Below are positions 11,148 to 22,499 of a DNA stretch of 64,000 nucleotides, piece by piece; the stretch's first letter is position 1, and each line of letters begins with the position of its first letter. A program made the position numbers and the translations under genes. The notes beneath the pieces were generated by a model. It was given only the letters and a program-made list of their open reading frames with translations, was not told the origin of the DNA and made no database searches. This DNA is from Datisca glomerata (lineage: Eukaryota; Streptophyta; Magnoliopsida; Cucurbitales; Datiscaceae): assembly GCA_003255025.1 (NCBI GenBank), contig QANY01002203.1, positions 275,273 through 339,272 of the forward strand, read 5' to 3'.

Positions 11148-11446
11148 CAAAATTAAGGTTTGCCTTTTTTTATTTTTAGTCTTCTTTTTCAATTTTTATT
11201 TTTTAGTCCTCTTTTTTCAATTTTTACTTTTTAGTCTTTGGACCACTTTTCTTATTTTAGTATTGGATTAGTTTTCAAATTATACATATAGTCTTGGATT
11301 ATTAAAAGAGCCAAAATATAAAGCATGTATATTTCATGTATTAGGCAGGATAAAATACGATATCTACACATCTCCTTCATATCCTTCTTACACCCATCCA
11401 ATCAAATGTCAAATTATTTTATTTCAACACTCAACCTTTATAGCTT

Positions 11447-11560
11447 CACTACCATAAAATTGACTTTTTCCAACGGAAAAGAAACCACCTGCAAAAGTCA
11501 TGAATTTTAAATCTTTTCCCGACGATTATTCAGGTTTTTGGCGGTGAAAAAAATGGCTGG
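11447..11560 (+). mobile_element. possible CACTA (En/Spm) terminus
   Basis: The sequence starts CACTACCATAAAATTGACTT and is followed by TTTTCCAACGG and several GGCGGT / CCGGCGG-like subterminal motifs to about 11615. CACTAC plus subterminal GGCGG repeats is typical of plant CACTA ends. A candidate opposite end, GGTAGTG, lies at 14037-14043, but no matching 3-bp target duplication was found. No transposase is present. Confidence 0.35.
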
Positions 11561-11943
11561 TATTGACTATAATTATTGCTTCTATGTCGGTGGTTTTGAT
11601 GAGCTATACCGGCGGTATACTCATAACATTTCCCAACAATATTCTAACCCATTTTAGCTCTCAACCTTAATTTTTTAGAAAATGAAAAAGTTGTAAAATC
11701 ATGAAGCAAGTGAAGCATGAAGAAATCAAAAACAAAAATGAGTTTATGAGAAAATGAGTTTCCGAAGATAGAAGATGAAGAGAGAGAATGTGGGGGTCAT
11801 TGTATAAGTAGAGCAATGAAGGAAAAAAGAGAAAAGTGAAGGGAATTTAGGTCAGGGGTTAGAGAGCTCACAAATTAATCTTCAGGTATATTTCTACAAA
11901 TTCAAACTTCTAGGGATATAGTTATGCAAAAAAACATTTCACA

Positions 11944-13758
11944 CCTAGGGTTGAACACAAGGGTTGGATTAGTGGCCAAAAAGTTGAATCGAACTTAAAC
12001 ATTCGATTCGGCTATCTGTTGACCGAACTGAACCATGAAGACCAGAAGAACTGAACTGAACCAAACCGTGAGTTTTGGTTCGGTTCGGTGACACCTGTTT
12101 TCATTTTTTTCCAGTAAAAATACAACCTAAAATAATAAGATCTGGGACTTTCTCAACCTAAAATCTGAAAAATCACACAAATCTATCGCAAAATCACCCT
12201 AAAACACTAAAATAGCCCTGAAAATAGTTCAAATTCATCATAAACCACACAAATCTTAATAAAAACACTAACAAATTCATCATAGATTCATAAATCGCAC
12301 AAATGAATCAGATACCAGATATAAGTCATAATTATACCAGCTACAACATAACAAACATAGCACAAATAAAGAGTAACTCTCAAGTTCTAATCCATTAAAA
12401 GACAACATTGTCACAAAGAAAAATGTAAACTAAAACCATAGGTTCTTCAATCTTCAATCTCCAATCATGTCCGCCAACACAACATCATACCTTCGTATCC
12501 CTAGACTTAGCATTCTCTATTCCAAAAATCATGAAAAAATTAAGCTTGTAGAATATATTCATTGTAAGTAAAAAATTGTTATAAATAACACAAAAACTGA
12601 GTTGCCTTCATCAAGTTCAACGCATTCTTGTATTATCTCATTGAGATTAACAATATTCACTAGGGCATGTCATAAAACATTTACAATAGTTACAACTAGC
12701 TTTCTCATCATCAGAATCACCAATTTCAATTCTGGTAAAATCATTCCAAACTTTAGAAGGCTCTAGGTTAGTTTTTCTCTTACCTGAATCATGCTTTGGC
12801 GGCAATGTGGAATTTACATCAACTTTCATTCCACCGTCAGCGTCTTCGGTATCAACATTAGACATCTACTAATGAGAAGACAAAACAAACCAGACTAATC
12901 AATATAGAAAAATTAAAACAAAATAGAGAAACTAACACAATTAATCAATGTACAAACAATATCAAAGAAACTTTGAACTAATTAGAACTAAGAACTAAGA
13001 ATAGTATCTAACTCTGAACTAAAAAATCAGAACTAACAAACATGTAACTAAGAACTAACAAATCAACTAATCAGAACTAGAAATTAATTTCAACTAATCT
13101 GCACTAAGAGCTAATTTAAACTAATCAGAACATAACAGAACATAACTAATTTTAAGTAATCACTAATCTGAACATAACAAAACTAATTTAAAGTAACCAG
13201 AACATAACTAAGAACTAATTTTAACTAATCAAAACTAAGAAATTAGAGCTAATAAATCATGTAACTGACGTTGGAGAACCAGAGATGAAACTTACCCTCG
13301 ATGAAGGAGAAAGATGAGATAGGAGAAAGCCGAGAAAGGAGAAAGTCGACTAGCTAAGGAAGGAGAAAAGTCGACGAAGGAGTGAGTCGAGCAGTTAGAA
13401 CCTTAAGGCGACGAGCGACGAGTGACGATCAAGCGACGATTATAGAGGAGAACTGGAAGAGAAGGGCGAAGCTTCAGCGATTTGCGATTAGGGCCAGGGG
13501 AAGGGGTGGTATGACGAAAGGGAAGGGAAATGAAAATGAGACCTAACCCTAAAATTTTTTGCTTATATATTGTGGGGTTTGATCAAAACGACGTTGATTG
13601 AAGGTAGTAGTTCAGAAATACACAGGGGTTATGACCAAACCAAAACTTCAGTTCGGTAGTTCTGCCGAACCGTGGGAAGTTAAAGAACTGACTGAACCGA
13701 CCATTTCAGTTCAATTTGGTTCAGTTTGATCAGTGCGGTTCGAATTTGAACACCCCTA
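11944..13758. mobile_element. non-autonomous hAT-type element
   Basis: Imperfect 8-bp target duplications ATTTCACA (11936-11943) and ATTTTACA (13759-13766) flank the element. The ends are inverted: the left begins CCTAGGGTTGAACACAAGG, and the right, on the reverse strand, begins TAGGGGTGTTCAAATTCG. Both ends carry GGTTCGG-type subterminal motifs facing inward, typical of a common plant hAT group. Inside, only a BED zinc-finger fragment is recognisable; a catalytic transposase domain is absent. The segment 12950-13260 is a low-complexity array of ACTAA-rich repeats. Confidence 0.65.
12647..12865 (-). pseudogene. BED zinc-finger fragment of a hAT transposase-like protein
   Basis: The 72-residue frame contains SKVWNDFTRIE followed by KASCNYCKCFM (about residues 38-68). 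This matches the BED zinc finger found at the N-terminus of plant hAT transposases and RICESLEEPER-like proteins, in which VW..F and the CxxC pair are conserved. The distal histidines are missing, so it is truncated. The Met start and acidic N-terminus (MSNVDTEDADGG) look original. The element lacks the rest of the transposase. Such fingers bind the element ends; this fragment probably does not function. Confidence 0.65.
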
Positions 13759-13766
13759 ATTTTACA

Positions 13767-15826
13767 CATGTGTGATAAATCTAGCACAATCATGTGTAAC
13801 AAATAAAAGAACCTGGTAAATAAAGGTCCCTGGAACTCAGAGGTGGATCATGTTTAGCCCAAAGGGTGGCACGCTGATCTTTCGAATGTATTCTTTTTAA
13901 TATATTTAATTGGTGATCATTAAGAATAAGTTATTTTAAAAAATAAAAAATGATCAAGATTGAAAGAAAAATAAAAAACAGCCACCCAAATTTGAAAAAA
14001 AAAAAAATTTCGCGCCAAAAGTAGTCCCTTATGCACGGTAGTGAAGTTTTGAATTTTTACCCACAAAGTTTATATAATATATATTGTATATATAAAATAG
14101 ACTGCAAAAATCATACGGGTGTATATAATATATACAGTATATATTAAACAAACTTCTCAAATTTGGAGCAGTGGTGAAAAATTCCACTTGAAAATCCATT
14201 TTTTCGAAAATCATGTCAATGAGTTATTTTTTATGGTTTTTTATACTTTTGGGCATTTTTTACTATGTCAGCATCCTCACTTCTGATTTCTCCAGGTCTT
14301 GTCACCAAAAACCTTCCTCGATTGGCAGAACGTCCCGCTGCTAACACTTGAATTTCGAAGTTGATTATTTATGAACATTAGTAATATTTTGTTTAGGGAA
14401 CTTTAGTTAAACATGATTATGAATTAATGAAATGAAGTATAGTTGGCACCCCTAGCCCAAAATGTTAGAAAGGTTAATTTGATGTTGATATAAAACATTT
14501 TTAAAAAGAAAACTACAATATGCATTGTATTTAGACTAAAAAATTGCGTCATAAATAGATATTTTTGCAATATATGTTGAATTGACCTATTTGCTGTTAA
14601 AATTTGGTAAACTTTTAGTATTTACGCATACCATTTACAAATATCTTTCTATCTAATATATTTCATATTCCAGTAATTTTTCTTCTCACAAAAATTAATG
14701 TAGCTTGAAAACTAAACTTATTTTTGGTTTACTTCAATGCGTAGTGCTTAACATTTTTCTTTCTTGCATGATACAGTCACTAAAATGTACTGCTAATTTC
14801 GGGTTGGAATTGTATATTATATATTTTGTTAAGGGTTATAGAATATTAGTTTGATAGTACAGAAACTTTATTAATAAATATATTTATGTGAATGTGTTTC
14901 ACAAACTAATCAAATAACTTGTGAAACCAATTTTTTTTGTAGAGATTACGAGGAATGTCGATATGACGAATTTACAAATTTTTTAATTAGATTTCGCTAC
15001 CCCTTAAAACAGAATCCTAGCTTTGCCCATGCATGTTACCACGCAACTCGGTTTCTGTAAAGCTCTCGTGCCAATGATTTTATCATGTGTAAAGGTCATT
15101 CTATGTTATTGACACATATCACACAGGACCAAAGACAAAGAGAGAAGAAAACCTAATTCTTCCTCTTTTTTCTCCGTTTCAACAGTTTATAGTTGCAGTT
15201 CCGGAAAATTTCATTGATATCTTTCGAGTTTACTTAAATGATACAGACATTCATTTAGATTGAAATATTATAAATAAGTACATTATGTTAAAACACAAAT
15301 TTAGTTTAGGTGTAAAAAGTCAATATTGTCCTTATAACCTATCTAATCCAACTATTTTTCAAATCAGAAACAGTCAACCCGATCTTTGTCAAGTTTAGGT
15401 GAACTCTAATTTGAATATTAGTAGAAATTAGTTTTATATTTTTAGAATTTAGAATAAAAAGAGAGGTAATTTCGGTATTACATATTATTTAAACTTTGCC
15501 AATTTGAAAATTAAATATTCTTGATTTTCTTATGAGCGAAACCCAACATGAGGGGAGATATATGTCATTTTACAAACTAGAAAAATGCCAGTGCCATTTA
15601 AGCAAACTACATGGAGTGTTCAAGAAATTTTTTCTTTTCTTAGTTCACATTTTCAAGTCAAATATTTTCCACGTGAGTTTGATTTTGATCATTAATGTTT
15701 GCTACTCTAGCTAAACTCTAGAACTGTTAATCGGTCAAGTTTTTTTTTACAAGAATGACCTATTATATAAATAATTAGTAAAAATGACAATTGAAAAATA
15801 TTAGGTGTAAATATAACCATTTAATG
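13767..15826. other. gene-free AT-rich stretch
   Basis: No coding frame or RNA gene is recognisable. A GGTGGATC-type end at 13838 and its degenerate complement near 15010-15031 may be the limits of an old DNA transposon. AT repeats occur near 14080-14150. Confidence 0.5.
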
Positions 15827-16179
15827 TGTGAAGTTATAATATAACAAAAAGAAGAGAGACTGACAAGATAGAATAGAGATACTGACAATGTATCAATTCT
15901 CATAATACCGAGAGAGACTGGATTCTTAGTATTTATAGCAAAGATGTTTACAAGCTAATATCCAATAGGAAGATCGAGATTGAAAGGCAATAAGTGACTT
16001 AAAGGATTGAGGCTAAACAAACAATCAACTAATAAACTTATATCAATTATTAGTTGATGTCAAGCTGATATCAGTTTCATATCAGTTTGACAATAAGTAT
16101 GAGCTCGAGTGAGGGAGTGAAAAGTAAGAATAACTACACTACTCCTTAGCCACTTATCTGTTTGATCTTCTCTTTAACA
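15827..16179 (-). repeat. 3' LTR of copia B
   Basis: On the reverse strand it starts TGTTAAAGAGAAGATC at 16179 and ends CACA at 15827. It aligns end to end with 22145-22499, for example in the shared AGTATGAGCTCGAGTGA block and the TCCAATAGGAAGATC block. A purine-containing tract lies just inside it at 16180-16200. Confidence 0.88.
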
Positions 16180-16570
16180 CCCATCATCAAGTGAAATGAG
16201 GATGAAATCACTTTGAGCTTGGATTTAAGATACAAAAACCTTGGTGTAGACAAGGTTTTAGTTTGCAAATCAGCTAGTTGATCCATAGAAGGAACAAAAT
16301 GAATGTCGTTTTCTCTGTTGTGAACTTCGTCCATGATGAAAGATATGTGAAGTTATATGTGCTTTGTTCAGGCATGAAGAATTGGATTTGAGGCTACTGC
16401 AAGGACACTTAGGTTATCAACCCATAAAATTAGTGGTTCCAAACTTCCATCAGGCGCAATCATAACTCACATAGTGAACTTTGGAACCAGGCAATTTCTG
16501 CTAGAGCAGTGGGCAAAGATCTATATTCACTTTCTACACTAGATCTAGCAATGACATTTTATTTCTTAAA
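16180..16570 (-). pseudogene. copia B RNase H C-terminal end
   Basis: The open piece 16146-16334 contains HFVPSMDQLADLQTKTLSTPRF, the usual end of copia RNase H (DxxTKxL...F). Nearby reverse-strand frames hold remnants of the preceding RNase H strands (for example residues around 16440-16560). Stops and frameshifts separate them. The apparent ORF runs a little into the LTR. Confidence 0.7.
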
Positions 16571-17500
16571 GAATCAAGACAACAAATTTCCTCCCAAGAA
16601 GATCATGTAAGCACCAGTAGATCTCTTATCATCTAGATTCTCTGCCAAATAATCTTCTGAATAGGCTTGTAAAACTAGTGAAGTTGAAGGTTTGAGATGA
16701 ATAACTTTTGTAATAGTGCCCTTTAGGTACCTGAGTATCCTTTTGCAGGCTTGCCAGTGCAAATCAATAGGTTTATACAAGAATTTACTTTTATTCACCG
16801 TGAAGCCAATGTCAGGTCTGGTTAATGACATATTTTGTATAGCTCCAACTATGCTTCTGAATAGAGTTATATCATTCATAGGTTCACCTGTTGAATTGAC
16901 AAAATGATTGACACGCAACTTGGTGATGGTGTAGGTTTGACTCATTCCATCTTTGTTCTATTGAGAAGCTTTGTGATATACTTACTTTGAGATAGAAATA
17001 GGACATTCTTATCGCTGAACACCTCAACTTCTAAAAAGTAGTGAATAGGACCTAAACCCTTGAGAGTAAAGGAATTATTCAAGTATGTCACCACTTTATG
17101 CAACATATTAGAATTGGGACATGTTATTAACATATCATCAACATAAAAAAGAAGAAAGAGAATCCTTGATTCATTGTGATACAAATAGAAAAGTATCAGA
17201 TTTGACATTTGAAAAACCCCACTGCACTAGAACTATTTTTAGCCTATCATACCAAACTCTAATGCTTGTAAGGCTATATAAGGCTTTATTAAGTCTGAAA
17301 ACATGATAGGGAATGTTCTGATCTTCAAAGCCTTCAGGTCGAGCCATGTAAACAGTCTTACTGATAACGTCATTCAGAAAGGCATTATTGACATCTAGTT
17401 GTCTCACTTCCCAACCAAAACCCATTGTCATATGAAGAACGGTCCTTACTATGGTAGGCTTGATAACAGAGCTCAAAGACTACCAGTAGTCTGGTGAAAC
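16571..17500 (-). pseudogene. copia B reverse transcriptase and RNase H start
   Basis: Three overlapping open pieces carry consecutive RT blocks. At 17171-17476: IVRTVLHMTMGFGWEVRQLD, then VNNAFLN and LNKALYSL. At 16942-17208: LLFYVDDMLITCPNS with the catalytic YVDD intact, and LKGLGPIHYFLEVEV. At 16574-16945: LFRSIVGAIQNMSLTRPDI, HWQACKRILRYLKGT and the RNase H entry YSEDYLAENLDDKRSTGAY. The frames are displaced by small indels. This is the DNA polymerase of the element. Confidence 0.88.
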
Positions 17501-18605
17501 CCTTTGACTACTAGCCTAGCCTTACACCTATGTTTGTTGCTATAAGAGTTCAATTTTCTACTTAAAACACCACTTGTTCCCCAAAACTGACATCCCAAGT
17601 TATAAATCCATTGACTCCCAAGTTTGCTTTATGATTAAGGCAGTATACTCTTCAAACATTGCTTTATGCCAACTTGGGCCAGTAAGGGTTTATTTTATAG
17701 ATTTTGGGTCAGTTGGGAGGGAGAGGGTGGCTAAAGGGTGTTTGGTTACAAAAAAGGATTTTGGTTTAAATATATGACTTTTGGACCTTGTTTAGATTGG
17801 GAAAGAAAAGGTGTGAGTGATGTTTTTGGACTGGTTTAGAAGTTGAGTTTACGGTTGGCATATATGCTCATGTGGTAAATATATGACCAGATTATCATAA
17901 ATGGATAGAAAATTAGGTCTAATATATACATTAGAGACAAAATTGGTATTTAAAGTTTCACTACCATCCTGAGGAGAAGTATTCATACTTACATTGGTAT
18001 TACATAAAGGATAAAATTGTTATCCTTATCCTGATGTTGTGAGTCAAATGAGTAATTTATCATAGGAAATGGAAATGGAATAGGTGAAGAGAATGCACCA
18101 GAACTTGAGTCTTTTTGAGATGAGGCTAGGGTAAACATATATTGATAGGAAAAATAACTCACATTAAGCATGGCATGTCTAGAGACATATACATTTCAGA
18201 TTTATTCTGACATTTATGACCTTTATGTTCATTTGAGTAGCCTAAAAATATACATAAATTTGTGTGGAAATCCCATTTGTGCATGTTATAAGGTCTTGAG
18301 TGGGGATAACATACACATCCAAAGGTTTTTAGGTGAGTATAGCCTGGTTTCTGGTTGAACAATTTCTAATAAGGACAATGATATTCTAAAGTAGGAGTAG
18401 GGAGCCTGTTAAGCAGATGTATAGAGATCTGAAAAGCTTTCCACCAGAAGGATAGAGACATGTAGGATTATGCTAAGAGAAGGAGCCTCATCTCGACTAA
18501 ATGCCTGTGTTTCCTTTCTATTTTTCCATCTTGTTCATCGACAAGGGGCCAAGGGTGTCTAAATTCGATACCTTGACTTTGTAAGAATTTGGTAAAAGGT
18601 CTAAA
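17501..18605 (-). pseudogene. copia B integrase C-terminal part and linker
   Basis: The open piece 18159-18362 has GYTHLKTFGCVCYPHSRPYN and FLGYSNEHKGHKC, the conserved post-integrase block of copia polyproteins. Upstream (18480-18600, reverse) the frame gives FTKFLQSQGIEF, DEQDGKIERKHRHLVE with the integrase glutamate region. From 18080 down to 17500 lies the low-complexity linker toward RT, with many stops. The frame is cut at 18605 by the solo LTR and resumes at 19993. Confidence 0.8.
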
Positions 18606-19992
18606 TGATGAGTGCATTTCACACTCATATTTTAGATAATCTTAACTTTAATTGTATTGGATTTGAGTTTCATTATTTGATTTATGTTCATTTAACTTTT
18701 ATTTTGTAGGCAATATATTCTAGTGAATTTGGAAAGATTTGGAGACAAAATGCGAATAAATCGTAAAAAGTGCTGACTTGGATAGAATGGTGAGCGTCGA
18801 GACGCTGGCTTCCCAGCGCCGCGATGCTGGATGCTAAAAATATTGTACAATAAGTTAGCGTCGCGACGTTGGCGCGGCATCAAGAGAACCAGAACACCAG
18901 CGCTGTTGCGTTAGCTTCCAGCGCTGCGCACTGGCTCGATAATAATTTTGTTGTTTCTAATTTTTACTCCAATTTTATACTTATTAAACCCTATTGTATA
19001 AATATAATATTTGAGAGATTTTAGAGGACTTTTGGTACGTGAGAGACAGAGGAGAAAGCTTTTGGAGAGGAGAACAAGAAGATCGAACCTGGAAACGGAT
19101 CTCAACTTCAAATTGATCCTCAAAATCTAGTTTTTCTTCTCTCATTTCTCTATGTTCATGAATATTAGTAAAATATTTTCTTATTTTAGTATGTTCTAAT
19201 TTTCTTATTTAGGGCTACAACGTAGCATTGATCCTCAAAATCTAGTTTTTCTTCTCTCTTTTCTCTATGTCCATGAATATTCAGGACGTTTTCTTATTTT
19301 AGTATGTTCTAATTTTTTTATCTAGGGCTATGACGTAGCCAAACGATGATTATTCATATATTTTCATTTTCAATTCAATCGATGTTTATTCAGTATTATT
19401 GAGTGTTATAATTTATTCTTAATGTTTGTGATCATCTGACAAATAATTGCATGATTTTGGATTTAATTCTAAGTCTGAGAAGTGACGATTTAATTTATTC
19501 TTTGTTTATAATACCATTAGAATTTTATAAGTTAGAGATAATTATGAATCTAGTGTAGCAATTGTAATTTCTTGTGCTTAATGAGTTTCAATCTATTTAA
19601 TCTTAACAGAGATGTAGGATTAGTATTTTTTATTCATTGTTATGTTGCTTGAGAAAGATTGATAATTACATTAGAGAAATTTGTAGTCAATAATTTGATA
19701 AACATTGATTGATTGAGATTTAAAACTTAGAGCACGTTTGGTTTGGTGAAATCGAAAACCCTAAAACTTTTAACTATTCAAATTTTAATTATTTCTCCTT
19801 ATTAGTATTAATCTTTTTAATTTAAATTTTCAATAAAAAATCTCAACTTTTCGTCATTAACAATTAGAATTAAGGTTAGTTAATTTGAATATTTTAATAT
19901 CAATCAATCCTGTGGACGATACTATATTTTTATAAAAAAAATTATTGCTTGACGACAATAGTGTATACTTGCACTTTAAAAAAATCATAACA
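18606..19992. mobile_element. solo LTR inserted in copia B integrase
   Basis: The 1387-bp segment begins TGATGAGTGCATTTCACACT and ends AATCATAACA, giving TG...CA ends. It is flanked by a perfect 5-bp duplication CTAAA (18601-18605 and 19993-19997). Rejoining the flanks restores the integrase reading context. There is no internal coding sequence, as expected for a solo LTR. Inside are a GC-rich block (18780-18950) and two near-identical stretches around 19117-19215 and 19229-19335 that share CCTCAAAATCTAGTTTTTC and GGGCTA-ACGTAGC. The parent family is not identified; no sister copy lies in the window. Confidence 0.85.
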
Positions 19993-20460
19993 CTAAACTC
20001 TCCTCCTCAATCTAATTGAATAATATAATGGTTTTCTGGAGTTATTTTTCCACCATGCATGGTTTTGAAAATAACAAACACTTATAAGGCTTCTGACTTT
20101 AGTTTTAATGGATTAAGCAAATTTGGAACAATCATCAAGATAACATATGTAATACCTACAACCATCCTTTGATAAGTATGGGGAAAGTCACCTCAAGTCA
20201 ATATAAATTAGATATTAAAGGATTTTGGATACTGATTTAGAATTTGAAAAAGGTAAAAAACATGATATTTGCCTCTTTGATAGGCTTCATAGAAGTGAGG
20301 AATTAAATTAGTGTTTTTGACAGTAGGGCATGAATTACTTTAGAGAACTTGATTTAAAACATTTGAAGAAGGATGCCTTAATCTTTTGTGCAATATTTTA
20401 AGATTGGTTTTTGTGTTGTTCATGCTTAAATCAGATTTTGACAGAGATAAAGTATCATTT
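19993..20460 (-). pseudogene. copia B integrase core
   Basis: Reverse-strand translation between 20460 and 19993 gives IYIDLR then SKDGCRYYICYLDDCSKF, the start of the copia integrase catalytic core with a catalytic aspartate. IQLD-GGEF just before 19993 is the second-aspartate block. Stops interrupt it several times. It continues left of the solo LTR with QSQGIEF. Confidence 0.7.
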
Positions 20461-21229
20461 TTTAGATATACAGAATGCTTCATAACTTGAACTGGCATGA
20501 ACAACACAAAAACCAATCTTAAAATGACATGTCATGACAGGATGAAGAAAATTGAACTGGCTCACTCATGTTACAGGATAAGAATCTAGTTTTACTCAAA
20601 ATAGGAATGACAACTTTACATTTGGTATCTTTATCAAGATTAAGATTGACAGATTTTGATAGCAAAACACTAGGAAACTCACAAGTTTCATTTACAAGGA
20701 TATTCTTGGACTCTGAAAAATCCTTAGAAGAAAATTTAATTCTCTGGATGTTGCAACTGAGAGTTGATGGTTCTCCGATTTCAAGATAGGTAAGCAGGTA
20801 CAATCCTCCTTCAAGTTTTTCCTGCAACAAGATTGCTAATATTGTTTTATCCTCACTTAACAAGAATCAGACTGAAACTCATTATAAACATCATTATCCT
20901 GAGTTAGTATAGATATTGATATTATGTTTTTCTTCATTTTTATAACCCTAAGAATTGTTTTTAGTTTTAGAGAGGTGTTTTTACTAGGAAGAAGTAATAA
21001 ACAAGAGTCGATATGTGCTATGCTGAGATTACCAATGATGTTGTTACATGATTGTTTGTTGCACTTTCAGCATATCAAGCCATGTCATTTACTATATTAT
21101 GAGTTGCCATGTAGGCTGGAGGTGAGATCATGTAAGCAGAGGGTCTTGAGTTTGAGTAAGTATTCTGCTATTATGTGTTGTTCTGTCCATGAAAGGAACT
21201 ATTTTCTTACTTGTAATAGCAAAAAACTA
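20461..21229 (-). pseudogene. copia B protease and GAG-pre-integrase remnant
   Basis: Near 21040-21100 the reverse strand encodes WYAESATNNHVT, corresponding to the copia protease motif WYADSGA-NHVT. The catalytic DSG is replaced by ESA, so the enzyme would be inactive. The open piece 20519-20863 includes LLQEKLEGGLYLLTYLEI, matching the GAG-pre-integrase phrase before the zinc-binding domain. Its remaining residues are degenerate. No intact frame joins these parts. Confidence 0.6.
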
Positions 21230-22114
21230 TAGTGTGGCCATGCTTTGCACAAACCTGACATATGACCATATTGTTACTTCTTCCAAAGCCTCTACCACCT
21301 CTTCTACCCTTAAAACTTCCTCTATTCAACTAGTTTTGTCCTCTGTTAAAGCTTCTGCCAACATTTTGTTATGTATCATTCTGTGTTCTTTTAAAGTTTG
21401 TGTTTGTGGTAATATTTCCACTCATCTTGATGTTTTCCACCATTTCTTGATGTTGTTTCTCTAATATGCTTTCATGGACCATATGCAAGGATTGTACCTC
21501 TTCCAAGCCTAGGTCACCTTTTCTTGCAGTGATATTCACTACTACTAGATCAAATTCTAATCGAAGACCATTCAGCACATATGAAATCAGTTCTTGATCA
21601 CTGATTTTTTTCCCTGTAGCAGCAGCTAAACCATCTTATGTTCTTCTTATTCTATCATAGTAGTCAGCAATGGAGTCACTTCCTTTCTTGTATGTTTTAA
21701 GTGAACTTCCGTCTTGTAGTATTCTTGCCTTAAAAAGATTTGCAAAACTCCTTTCTAAAGATCTCTATACCTCATCAGAACCATTATATTGTGTAACAGT
21801 TTGAAGAACTCCTTCACTCATAGAAACTCTTAGCCATACTAGGAGAATATGATCTTTCCTCAACCAAGACATATATTCTAGATTCATTTGAAAATTTACC
21901 AATTTCTGTGACTTTTCTGATAAACCAAAAACTATCTTATTAAAACCATGCCCAATGAGCACTAGAACTATTTGGACTTCCAAAGAACATAATTGCTTCA
22001 TTCGTGCTTTACTGACACAGCACTATTGAGTGTGTTTGTGATGACTATGCTAAGGTTTACTGCATTGATATTGTTGTTTTGAGTTCCACTCGATGTATTT
22101 TAATTTTCAGTCAT
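21230..22114 (-). pseudogene. copia B gag with CCHC zinc knuckle
   Basis: A start ATG at 22114 opens MTENxNTSSGT, followed by VWLRVSMSEGVLQTVTQYNG (piece 21765-22001), then LNGLRLEFDLVVVNITARKG (piece 21369-21578). The end has a GRRGGRGFGRSNN basic stretch and CQVCAKHGHTIVFC, a C-x2-C-x4-H-x4-C knuckle. These are the standard parts of a copia UBN2-type Gag. At least six stops or frameshifts interrupt it. Confidence 0.8.
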
Positions 22115-22132
22115 GGACGAAAGTCTAAAGTA

Positions 22133-22144
22133 GCTCTGATACCA
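22133..22144 (-). promoter_or_regulatory. primer-binding site, tRNA-iMet type (copia B)
   Basis: The reverse strand reads TGGTATCAGAGC immediately after the LTR ending in CACA. This is the canonical copia primer site, complementary to initiator tRNA-Met. Confidence 0.9.
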
Positions 22145-22499
22145 TGTGAAAGTTACAATATAATGGAAACAAGAGAGACTAGAGAAGAGAGATTAGAAAG
22201 AGTATAGATACTGGAAATGTATCAGTTCTCAAGAGAGACTGATTTCTTAGTATTTGTAGTACAAATGATTACAAGGTAATATCCAATAGGAAGATCAAGA
22301 TTGAAAAGAAACAAGTGGCTTAAAGATTGAAGCTAAACATACAACTAACTAATAAACATACATTAGTCATGATTTGTTGTCAAACTGATAATAGTTTGAT
22401 ATCAGTTTGACAGTAAGTATGAGCTCGAGTGACAGAGTGAAAAGTAAGAATAGCTACACTACTCCTTAGCCACTTATCTCATTCATCTTCTCTTGAACA
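22145..22499 (-). repeat. 5' LTR of copia B
   Basis: On the reverse strand it begins TGTTCAAGAGAAGATG at 22499 and ends CTTTCACA at 22145, adjacent to the primer site. It aligns with 15827-16179. Confidence 0.9.

Larger units (their letters stand above)
1..11368 (-). mobile_element. Ty3/gypsy Tat/Ogre-like LTR retrotransposon (element A), 3' part outside window
   Basis: Read right to left, the element has a 5' LTR, a primer-binding site, a leader, ORF1 (DUF7745-like plus coiled coil), gag with two zinc-knuckle-like motifs, an aspartic protease, a G-patch segment, reverse transcriptase with RNase H, a second RNase H region and the integrase N-terminus. An extra ORF before gag and two RNase H regions are known traits of the plant Tat lineage, which includes Ogre. 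All coding parts carry stops or frameshifts, so the copy is dead. The rest of integrase and the 3' LTR lie left of the window. A second copy of the family lies at 35313-40574. Confidence 0.9.
9590..11368 (-). repeat. 5' LTR of element A (contains N gap)
   Basis: On the reverse strand the LTR starts TGTAGATATCGTATTT at 11368 and ends ACGTTGCGATA at 9590, directly before the primer site. It aligns along its length with the LTRs at 35313 and 38407. A TATA box (reverse strand of 11139-11147, CTATAAATA) is conserved in the same context in all three. A 25-bp unit at 10748-10797 is tandemly duplicated. The 143 N at 10401-10543 interrupt it. Confidence 0.88.
15827..22499 (-). mobile_element. Ty1/copia RE1-like retrotransposon (copia B), nearly full length
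   Basis: Two LTRs of 353 and 355 bp flank gag, protease remnant, integrase, reverse transcriptase and RNase H in the copia order. A tRNA-Met primer site abuts the 5' LTR. Removing the nested solo LTR (18606-19992) leaves about 5.3 kb, normal for copia. The flanking 5-mers TAATG and TAACT do not match well, so a target duplication is not established. The LTRs differ visibly and all frames are broken, so the insertion is old. Confidence 0.9.

Noticed and set aside
13838..15031. Possible DNA transposon with GGTGGATC / GGGCAAAGCTAGGAT ends
   Set aside because: The ends look like a common plant family, but the inverted match is poor and no target duplication could be found, so it is not listed as an element.
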